From Holothuria scabra (lineage: Eukaryota; Echinodermata; Holothuroidea; Aspidochirotida; Holothuriidae), in contig CM074185.1 of NCBI GenBank assembly GCA_037179385.1, positions 11,212,922 through 11,276,921 of the forward strand: a DNA stretch of 64,000 bases, in the 5' to 3' direction. The notes under the pieces are model-generated. The model saw only the letters and a list, made by a program, of their open reading frames with translations, ran no database searches and was not told the origin of the DNA. Positions 49,301-61,300 of the stretch are shown in pieces. How positions within the stretch are numbered: the first letter of the stretch is position 1; every line of letters begins with the position of its first letter. The position numbers and the translations under genes were made by a program.

Positions 49301-52300
49301 TGCCAGAACCTGCTACAACCAGCCAAAACTTGACACCATGTACCACTTAGCTGTTTTGAATTTTTCCTACATTATTTCTAGTCAAGGCAATCAAAATACT
49401 GAGATAACACTCCTCTTTTCTCAACAAAATATGTATCACAGTTTCATAATATATCACTTCATTTGCCAGCATCCTCAACTGCCACAATAAATGGTCCAAT
49501 GAGTTCTCTTCAAAATTTATCGCACCCTTACCCCTGTCTCAAATATTGGTTCCTCCCCCCACCATCTACTTCTCAAAAATCTAGTGCAATGAGCCATTGA
49601 TCTCAAACTTACACTCTGGATCAAGTCATCTCCTTTCTGTTGGATGTCTGCTACACGGTCCTTATGGACCCCAAAGTCAGTGTCAAAGGCCCTGTGTTTC
49701 TTCTGTAGGCCCTGTACTGCTGCCAGAGTGTCGCCATAATCCTCGCTGGAGAGAAGGTTTTGCTTCTCATTGATCCAGGCCTCCTCTTCATCTGCACCAG
49801 CCAAGAATTCCTGGTATGCCAGAGATTCATCAAGTTTGCGGCCCCTATCATTTAAAACAAAGTTGGCAAATGTTGAGCATTAACAAATTTGAATGTCTTA
49901 TGCAGAAAAGTATATTCCCCACAAAACTACATTTACACAAGGATCACAGAGAGATAAAAATCCTGAGAGGCTACATTATGTTAGTTAGATAAGGTTTTGC
50001 AGCTCAGTTTTTAACCAATTCGTTTCTGTTGGGCTGATCACTGCTGCTCACTGACTTTTTCTTACCCCATTGTTTATGCTGGGCACCAAGCACAATGGCA
50101 GTATGTTCCATTTTGAAAGTGTTTGGTATGACACTGCTGCAAGTTGAATGCTCTAACAACTTCACCATTCTGGCTTCACTAAGACAACAAACATTAAAAC
50201 AGTCCACACAAGAAGAGGACACTCATGGTTTTGGTGGGGCTGATGCACACTGTCTAACAAGGTGTTTTTTGATTTGCTGTTGCCATTGTATTGTATCTAT
50301 TGTATTTTTTGTTTATAGGGTTAGGGCTTAGGTTAGAAACTGGGGCTATCGTTAGCCAGTTAGCAAATTTCTTGTTAAACAGCGTGCATTGCCCATTTTA
50401 GTAGGGCATATTGCCGGAGAATTCTTTTAAAGATGCAGTTGGATTGGTCACAAAATCCAGAACCCAGATCTTACCAGATGATTTGACATGTGCAGACATG
50501 ATCAGGCAAAACTGATGAAGGACACATTATCAGGACTATAGGTTTGGCATGCAGCAGGTCATGAATTTTATATTTTTCAGGTGTTGTTACAAATCAAACC
50601 CCTCATAAAATTAAAGACTGTGGTAGGTTAGCTATTGTTTCATTTTGGTTCATTGACTTGAGCTCTCATGTTTTTACCTACCAGTGCTAAGTTTGCACTT
50701 CTTACATTGATCTCAGGTGTACTCTTCAAAATTCATGGCTTGATGAAAGTGAAAAAGACACACAGTTTCCTTACCCCTCCCACCCCACCCCCTGATGTGA
50801 ATGCCATCATACCTGACTCCACAAAGATCTTTAAGGTTGTCCCAGTTCTCTTGCAGGTTGTCCAATCTCTTTTGTACTTCTTCATTCATATCAGTGTCCA
50901 CCATCAACTGCTCTCCCTTCTCCTTGACCGCCTGATTGGATGACCAAACACCAAACAGAATGATTAGTAATAACACAACAACAATATTACCAAAAATAAC
51001 AACAAAAACAATCACACTTATATATAATACTGTGATAACAATTGAATCGTTATTGGAAACAAGTTGCAAAAACAATATCAAGATTAACAACAGTAACAAT
51101 ATGGTAAAAAGAGGAACTAACACAATGAACAAGTGCTGCAAACCCTAAATTCAAATATCACATCTGACAAAAGCATTATGTTAAGTCACAAATTAAAAGC
51201 TGACCATTCCCTCTCAAGAAATGTAACTGTAGTAAGACATTTTCATATATTCCTACAATGACATAAATATTTAAACCTCTTTCTAAATCTCTGAATAAAT
51301 TTGTCATTGAAAGAGTAATTTCCCCACCATGATATTCCAGCTCGTTGAATTTCCTGTGAGCCTGTTAGTTTCAATTCATAAAAGCTAAATGGACCATGAA
51401 TGGCCACCAAAGAACCTAATTGTTAAAAGAGCTGCATTTTCTGTAAAGATCATCCACAATTTGATATCTTACAACACCGTGCTCCTCTCTCCAAAAGTTA
51501 AAAGAACCTTAATTGAGCAAAATTAAATAAAGTAAATTTTTTTTTTTTCTTCGCAATATAATCCCTCCTTGACACTTTTGGTTCTGTGTGCAAAATACAG
51601 GCAATCACCCCATTCCACACAGGTGTTGTAATTTTTAAGTAAAGTCCATTGATTTCAAAGAAAATAATATTCCAACCAACTACTGCATCTTTCTTGAATT
51701 CAATTTTTAACACTTGAAACTTTTTAGTTTCCCATTTTCAGCAAAGACATAATAAACTTTCAGATTTTCAAGCCTTGTGCATACATATGAGCAAAGGTTA
51801 TGCCATACTTAAATCATTATTCTGCCACATACTGTCCCATATGAATTGTGAAGTATTCCCAATGTATTTTAATGGGCAGCAGTTCAAAACCATAGACTGC
51901 TTGTAGATTGCACAAGCACAATTTTTGAATTCTCACTACCAAAATATAAATTTTACCCTACCTCAACATTTTAAAAGACATGAAAACAACATAATGCTCA
52001 ATAGTGATAGTAAAGTGTAAAGGCAGCCTTAATAAAGCATAACAGAAAATGTTAATAGCAATCAACCTGTGTGATTATAATCAAATTTCTCCAATAATTG
52101 ATTACAATCTGTAAAATTTCACTTTATGAGAAAAATGTTAAAAATCCCTCATCCTTGTTAGAAAGGTTTTGTTAGTAGACTGATAAGACCATAAAATTTT
52201 TATCTTTTAGCTAGAAGAAGAGTGAATTTACATTTGTTAAATCTAAAGAGACTTGCTAAGATTGATTTATTTTTAGGTCTTTTGCTAAATATGGTTCTGT

Positions 52301-55300
52301 CATTAAACTGTTTTTAACCCTTCATTTTTTTACATGCAAGGTTCTGGTATAATTTTCTTTACCCCCCAGTTTACATGCATGGTTCCTTTTCGAAACTACA
52401 CAGTGTATAATCCTCTTGAATGCTGTAGAGAAAGAGAGAGGTGGCCAACTATCACCCTTTGAGAATACAGGTCCAGTGGGCACTTGGTGTACTTTACATG
52501 AACTGATCCTCTTAGCAGGATCAGCAAAAGTAATATGGTGGCCTACAGTATGTAGCTTTTCCTCAAAACTACACTATATTAGCAGTCCGCCAGCTTTCAC
52601 TTGAAGTTTCTAATTAGTAATATTCCAAAAATGGTGAGATATTAAACTTGAACATCTTGTAACTTGTCTTTTAATAGTTACTTTTAAGGACCCTAATTTT
52701 ATAAAGGGCAAAGAGAAACCAAAAATCCAACCATTGCAATAACTCTTTTGACAAAACTTACTATGGGTGAGGGGGTGTGTTGGGGGATCTCCTTTATGTA
52801 GTGCACACAGCACTAGCAAATATGAGAATTTGCAACATGAATTCTGACTTTCTTAAGGAAAAGTATTAAGCTTTCCTAAATGCCATAAAAAGTTCCTAAT
52901 CGCTTTTTAAGAAACATAAATTGTGCCATGACACAATGAAAGCAAATGATATTTTGGATGAAACTGTGACAGTTTTTTAAAATAAAATTTTAAATTGTAT
53001 AAACTTTGTTGCAAATGGCTGTTGAAACTTTTCCTGTTCAGATATCGACAATGACAGTTTATGATTAGAGGATCCTCTTGGTGCTGAAGAGAAATTAAAT
53101 TCATGAATATGGAAATTAAATATTGATGAGATGGGTCAAACTTGGAAAGTGACCTGTGTAGTTTGGACTGGGTTCTGCATCTGAAAGAGCTTCCAGCTTG
53201 TCTGGAAGTGGTTTCAACTCTCAGAGAGCAAATATTTTTTAACTCAATGAAAAATACCACAGCAAACACATATAAAAATGGATCTTGGGTCTATCCTTTA
53301 TGATAAGGTAAACACTCTATGACATGACAGCAGGTAAGAAGGATATTTTTGTGATAATGGATTTTTTGGTTTCATGAATTTTACTCAAAATGAGCTCTAT
53401 CAAACATGATAAAGGGTGAATTCCTACTTTTGTAATGGTAATTTAACCCTTGCTGCTTAAAATTATGTAAATCTATGTACAACTAAGTCTGAAACTACTG
53501 AACTTCTGATACTGACTAGCCATTACGTGAGTAAAATGTGCTACAATATTATCTCATTGTATTTTCAGGGGTTAAATGATAGCTAAATCCATTGTTTTAG
53601 TATAAAAGTAACTTCCCCATAAAAGCAAAAGAGTGTCCGGAGAGTCCAGTGAATAGAATTATTGCTTAAACTGGTACATGATGTACACCTTTCATAGAAG
53701 TTGAAAGGTTAATTGAACCTCTTTTGTGATGGCAATTCACCGTCTCTCATATTTGACCTTTACCTTTGTATCTAGTTGAAGCTACATAATACATTTACAT
53801 TGGTACTGTGTTAAGAATAACTTCTGACTTAATAGTTATTTAGTTTTTGAAAAACTCAACGTTAAGGTAATATATGCCGAGAAGCTGTAAACAAAAATTT
53901 CCATTAAAGCAAATTAGCCAATTTATGTGAATTAGAATACATGGGAGAAATCGGAAAAAATTAAATAATTTTGTTACCAAAGTTTATAGTGACTAGTTAG
54001 TTAATCAGTTGACCATTAACTAAGGATTACAGGAAGTTGAAAATTAAAAGGATTATATGACAATATCAATTACAGTTAACATCCTGCATTAGTTAGTGCC
54101 CCTCACTACCAGGATGGGAAGCAATTATGAGGACAGAACTCGAAGGCTGGGGGCGCCAGATCACTAGATTAAATTACAATGCTTCTGATAAAATGGGCCA
54201 ATGGGCCAATCAGCAACAGGAGATTACTGTACTAAAAAAAAGGAAAACAATTTGTGACAATTTGCCTCCAATTATGTATGCTCCAACTAAAATCTGAATA
54301 CCAAACAAAAATGCAAAATCATTTCAACTATAATATTAAATTTTGGCATCCTATAAAAGATACTAGTGTAGATGAAGATTCTGTTGGCACTTGGTTGGGA
54401 ATGACAGAAGAGATGGCTGATGGGAAGGCTATGTTTGATGAAAAGGCGATGTTTTCTAATGTGGAAAATACCATTCATTCCTTTCAACTAACACTACTGC
54501 TTAGCATCCAAATGTATTTGTTGAGAAACTTTAACAATTATAAAATTATTTCTTGCTAGTTCAAAATTACATCTTTACATATGCAATATAGTGAAGAGAA
54601 AAACGAGAAAGTTTTGACTGTTTCATGGAAACCTTTTGAAATAAAACTCACTTTTGAGCCACATTTCTTCAGATAAAACAAAGGCGACTTGATAAAATTT
54701 AGGTGGAATGACAATGATCATTAGTGCTATTTACTAGCAATGTACTGCTACTACATACATTGCTAATAAATGTATGAGCTAGATGAGTGAGACAAGAAGT
54801 TTCTAAGAGTTAAACTGAAACTTAACGATATGCTGCTAATTCCTACTTGGACCATTTCTTGCAATGACTAACTTTCTATGACTATCACTCTAACCAAAGC
54901 AAACCTACATAACATCACTGTGTTTTTAACTCTGCCTAGCTTGCAAACAAAAACCACACAAATGAAACTTTACCCCTTCCTTTACCTGTTTGGTTTTTCT
55001 ACAATAAACACACCCTAAAATCCCATGAAAATACTCTTAATGAATAACATTTTAAAAAGAATTTAGTTATAAGACCAAATCCAACTAGTTGTCAGTAAGA
55101 ACTTTGCTGCGGTGGCAAATTAAATTGTTGACAGCATTTGAAACAAGCTTTTTGTGAGTTTTTTAAAAGAATTATTTGCTCAATTTAATGCATGAGAGCT
55201 GCGCAAAAGTGAACAGCATCACCTGTTGGACCCATTCTCCAGTTTCGAAAATCTCCTGCAAAATAAATTTATTCAAATAGGCGATTTCATGATGTGCTCA

Positions 55301-58300
55301 TCCCCCAAAAACAAAAATTTGAGGAGGATAAGAAGTAAAAATTGCCCAAGGAAATGTTAGGGGAAAAGAGAGTAGAAAAGATAAATAAAGAAAGCTAGAA
55401 AGAAGCTAGAAGCTCGATTTATAGAAGCTTCCAATCATCAATAAATTTGGTGCAAACTTCAACAATGTTTTAACACAATCTTTCCTTTTTTTTGGCAAGT
55501 TTGCACCATATAATAATATTGAGATCAAATTCAAATGATATGGCCATTTTAACATTGAATTTCTTAACACTAACTTTTTTAAATCTTCTAAAATACCTAG
55601 ATGCATAATTTTTTCCTTAACTCTATTTTTTTTATTCAAATTTTTGAACTGATAATTTACACAACACATAAGTTACTAGAGTCCCTTTTGAGATAGATAG
55701 TAAATTTAGTACTACACTTAATACCAGATTGTAAAAAGTTTCCATGAATCTGCTTCCACAGTCTGGGTTTGGACTTACTGTACGTGATGATGTAGGTTGG
55801 GGAAGATGTAGACTTGGATGGGGAAGGGGGGGGGAGGGGTACATCAAGGTAGTGTAAGGTAACCTCTGCTGTTGACCATGTGACAATGTAAACCATTGAA
55901 TTGAGGAAACAATGGAAAAAAGATATCATGTGCCCCCATTTTTGTTTTCAGTTTGTAGAGTGGAGAGGAGGTTATGTTAGTAAATAAAAGGTTTGGGGTA
56001 ATATCTGATTAAATGTAAACATCATCATTGGCTCCTACTACCATAAATATTTCCTGAGATTTCAGGGTATCAATATGTTAATGCTGGTGTCATATATACA
56101 TGTTGCATGATGTGAAAATCTTGGTTACCACCCTGGTGTTTCAAAGTTATAATCCCACAAGTGTCCAAGATAAAATGATAGCCTTCCACCCATTGGACAT
56201 AAGGTTGTGGCTCATATAGCCCGTTTACATCCAATTTCTGTTGGGAATAAAATAATTCACCTGTTGGACCCAGAGGCCATATTCATGCATTTGCTGTAAG
56301 TGGAAAATGTGAGGTCAAGGGTCATCACTTCATGGAGGGAATAAAGATATGAATGTAAAAGGAAATATTTACCTACTGGTCAGTTTCTGTGCCTTAGAAA
56401 TCTGATTCTACAACCATCCTATACAAACATTCATACATGCTTTATGACTACATAAAGGTATCAACACAAATACAGACTCACGCAATACAAACATGACTGG
56501 ATGGATTAAAAGGCTTCCTGTCAAAATCGCAGGCTTCAGTTGCCTCAGCCAAGCTGCAGCCATGCTTTGTTCCTATAAAACTTCACAATAGCATGATAAA
56601 TTGAAATGTGCTATTGCAATGGGGATTAAGTCATCCAGTGGCAGTGTGGTCTATTCCAGCTGATGTACACCAATCTGTTTCACACAAGTGCATGGGTTCA
56701 AATCCTGCTCGATGTATGTGGGTTTTTCTCCTGGTACTCCAGCTTTCCTCCCACTTGGCACTAAAAAGGTTGCCGAGCAAAGAAATTGGACTAAAGCACC
56801 TTTGGGTGGACAAGTTAACTAGTCGACTTTGCTTTTATTTTGCAAAGGGAATTGAACACACTATGACTGCAACTGTTGCAGCCTGGCTGAGGCATCTGCA
56901 GACAAAGGATTTTGACATGATGCTAAATCAAAATATTGATGCTATCTGTATTTACAAGACAAGAAAACAAAATATTGACAAAAAGTGAAATGAGGAAAAG
57001 TAAAGAGCAAACCACCCCTCCCCTCACAAACACATTTAGAAGAACCACTTGACATTAAAAGCTTTACACCAATATCCCAAAATATCTTCCATTACCCCTC
57101 CCCAACAAAAATATGGCTTCAAAATAATTTCCAAGACAAACAGAAGAAAACACCACAAAACAGCAAGCTAGCTGATTTTAAGTTATTGTCAAAAAATTCT
57201 TTCTGAAAATGAGTTGGGAGCATTATAACAGTATCATCGTTACAGGAGGGCATTCCTACCTGGATAGCTGGTTCATGAGCAGTAATCTCTGCTTCAAGAC
57301 GTTTATGCTTCTTCCTCAGGTTCTGGACACCGGTCAGCTCTCGTCCAAAGTCATCAGACATTGTCAACAGTTTCTTTTCCCTTCACACATGAAATAAAAT
57401 CATAATTTTTTAGTTAAGTTAGTAAATGTGGGGTAGAAAGTTGGAAAGTCGGAGCACATTGTTCTATTAGAATAAATGATTTGAGAATTTGTAATTACTA
57501 GGTTTACTATTGGAGAGACTGTAAATGGTTTATTGAGAGGTCGGGTGTTTATAATGCAATAGGTATAAAACAGTTAAATCTCTTCTAAAATGTGTCTATA
57601 GACCTTGTGCATTGATGACACACTGACGTCATCCTTTAGGGAGAACAATGGAACACGTGGCCACAAACATAAGAATTTGCCCTGCATGTGTAGCAGACTA
57701 TGCCTGTAGTTGACTCGTTGACAAATCAGCTGTCTGTATTTGTCAGTGTTGGACTGTGTTGCCCCCAAAGGAGGGCGTACTTTCCACTCTGTGACATTAT
57801 ATGCACAAGGTCTTTTACTTGGTTGAGAACTCAACCTCTAAGATATTCCATGGCATAATCTCTTTTTTCCAGATAAAAGTGGGTTAGTGATACTCAATTA
57901 CCAAAATGGTAGACCTCTGCAACGTACAGTGTGACAGAGAAGTCGGAGTTAAGACTTGGGTAAACTTTGCTGGAAATAATTAGGCATAATTCTACCAGGT
58001 ATGGCATTACAGTTGTACTAGGTATTCCTATCTGTGGTATCAGTTACTAATAATCATACTACTAGGTATAATATTAGAGAAAATATGGTACAAGGTATCT
58101 ATACTTGTAGTGCAGTCAGATTTGTTAGATGAAATTTTACAGCCCAGTTTCCAACCAAGTGCTTCAAGTTGAGCCCCCCACGGTCTTTTTTCCAGTTGTG
58201 GCTCACTGGCTTGTTTTTCCTACTGTATTGCTTATACTGAGCCCCACCCACAATGGGGGAAACAGGTTCTGTTTAAAGTCTTCGGTATGACCCAGTCAGG

Positions 58301-61300
58301 ACTGGAACTCCCGACCTCTGGACTGCATGGTCAAGTGCTTTAACCACTTGACCATGCAGTTGGTGCTAGTAGTGCAATGGTTAGGCTCAATTCTAGGAAG
58401 TATTTTTCTAAAAGAACTATTTTGCCTAGTTTTATGGTAGTGGTCATTTACCAATACTTAATTAATCATCTACTGTAATGGAAAAGATCTGGGCAAATGC
58501 ATCATTTTTTTAAAGTGAGATTTGGTTATGATAGAATTTTTAAAATTTTCAAAACATACTTGATCCAGGTCTCCTCATCTTCAATATCCCGGAAGAAAGC
58601 AAAGATGCGGTGAGATTCATCCAGCTTAGTACGTCTAATGACACAGAGTTCAGTGATCCTGTGCAAACAGAGAATTTATTTATCAGTAAACACAATACAA
58701 TAATTAGCACATTATAGACCATTACAAACACACCCACTTCGCAAAATTTTACCACTTATTTTACCCAGTTAGGGCCATTTTACCACTTATTGTATCCAGC
58801 TGGAGTTGATAACATCTTTCAAATTCATTTTGTTCATCACATAGCTCATAGTTTGTCACTCAGTAAGGGCAAAAACATGTTTACTGTTTTGCAAACCTTT
58901 AGCTGAATTTTGAGGCAACACAGAACAATTAAGAATAGTATTTGGTACATAAAATCTGTTAGCAATTTGAAATATTGAAAGCTTTCTGATCTCCACTTAA
59001 TTGCTGTGGACAGAAAAATAATGAGTCTCAATTTTTAAATTTGTTAGTGCTCTACTCAAACAAGTCTAATAAGTCATAAAAAATTTGAGATAGGGAGAAA
59101 ATGTGCCACAGTTTTAAGGTGTATTACCTTTGGTTTTTGGTCAATAGAACAATGCAATAATTATTTTGTTCCTTGTTAGCTCTTGTATGCATAGAAATAA
59201 CTCTTACCATTTTGAAATCAAATTCCTTGAGAGAAACAACATCTATGTCTTCACCAATTTACAATGTCAGAGACAATGAACGTACGTAAGCACAATCTAA
59301 AAACAAGTGAACGTAGTTCTAAAGTTTGTAACCAAGGGGGTAGGAGAAAGTACCCTTACATTTTTTTTCTCCCCCTCCCCCCCCTCCCAAAAAGTAACTT
59401 TTGCATGAAATGAAGTTTACTAAGCATCAAATCTGATGAAAGAATGTTGCCCCCACCCCCATCAGGAATGTCCTTCCCCATTTTACTGCCTTGTATGGGC
59501 TGTGGGTCTGGTTATATCTGAGACTTAAGCTTTTAACTTACAATAATATGATGGCTAATTTATCCAAGTCTTTAAAAAAAAAAAAAAAAAAAAACAAGCA
59601 CACCAAACAAAATCCATGAAAAAAATGAATCAAAAACATGTGAGCCTCCATTTTGTGGGCAAATTCCAATCAGAGAACAAAATTTCAAAAACTGAGGCAA
59701 GCACTGAGAGTTTCTAAAAGTGCAGTGTGCCAGTTTTACAAAATAAAAGCAGCACTTAGCAAATCTTTGTGGTAGACTGGTCTAAAACAAGGCATATCAG
59801 TCAGGTGAGCAAATGATTTTGTTGGTGGAGTGATCATATTTAATAGCAAGCCTATGTCAAGTGGGAGGAAAACCGAAGTAATCAGAGTTAACCCACCATG
59901 CATCCGAACAGCATTTGAGCCAATGTCTTTAAATGTGAAACATGGCATAAACCACCCTGTTACTCGAGGACCCATCAAAAGCATTTTAATTTCTTTCCTT
60001 TTAAAATGTGCAAAGCAAAATTTGTCATTGAGAGGGGTGACTCTGAGAAGCATTTTACACTTTGAAGGAAACAGAAATGATGAGGACTGGAGAAACGAAA
60101 CAAACAGAAACCAGCAACACACTTCTTCTGTAGCTTGTTGTGCACAATGGACACAAAATTAACCAAATAGATGACAAGCAAAGTGACATGGAAATTTTAA
60201 CCCATGGTTCATTCGATTCAAAGTGACAAAATTCCACTTCTTTTGAGAACTTGGCTGATATTTCCAGGACTTCTAAAAAAAGTAAGATTTCATCTTTTCA
60301 TCTTTTTCCACAAAATGTACCTAGACATCTGTAAAATCAGCATAATAAGTCCAATGCCTAAAATTCCCTGACTTCTCCAGGACCTTTAGAATAATTGCTC
60401 ATTTTCCATGACTTCCCAGGCCTGGAAATTTAAATTTCAGTTTTTCCTGAAATGTCCAGGATTTTCAGGACCTGTGCAAATACTGCAATGGTAAGGGTTG
60501 GGCGGTACCCTGAAAAATTGGTACCTGTATTGCAAAACACACAGAACCGGTATTGTGGCAGTACCCGTTCTCAACTTTCCGGTAAGGAAGTCAGATGGGA
60601 AGGAAACTGAGCCTTGCATGGCCCCCATGTTATCCTGCACATTAAGGAATCTGTGTGTTTGATTGGGTTAATTAACGTGCAGGTACCTCTGCTCTAAATG
60701 TCTGTGTAAATATTTTAATCATCCACACATCCTAACAGTTATTTCTGTCGGCAAATATAATGAGTACAGGTAATTTTTTCAAGTACCGGTATTTTTTCAA
60801 GAACCGGTATTTTTTCAAGAACCAGTATTAGTAACACACCAGATATCTTCGGTATTTTCATGACCTGTACCTCCAGTAGTGGTATTGACGTCAGTACTGG
60901 TATACCGCCCAACCCTAGCAACGGTTACATACTAGCAATTTTTTTAAAAAAAATTCATGATCACGACAAGAGGAGAAAATGTCCGCCAGCATTCATTAGC
61001 AGTTCGTCTGATGTATTCAAAGAACGGTTACATCTTCAAAGAATGGAAGCCATTTCAAATTTTCATTTTGCATGAAGTGAATTAAATGACCAAAGAGATG
61101 ACATTTGAGCATTTATGACCAAATAAGGATAATATTTAAGTATTTATGACCAAACAAAAACCAAATTTGATGTTAACAGTTTTGAATTTGAATTTAAATC
61201 TTTTTACTTATGAGGCAAAAAGCATTGAAGATTTTTCCTTCTTTTCTTTTTTTTTTCTGAAGAAATTTGCTTTTTTGAAAGTTTGAAGAAAGTTGTCACC

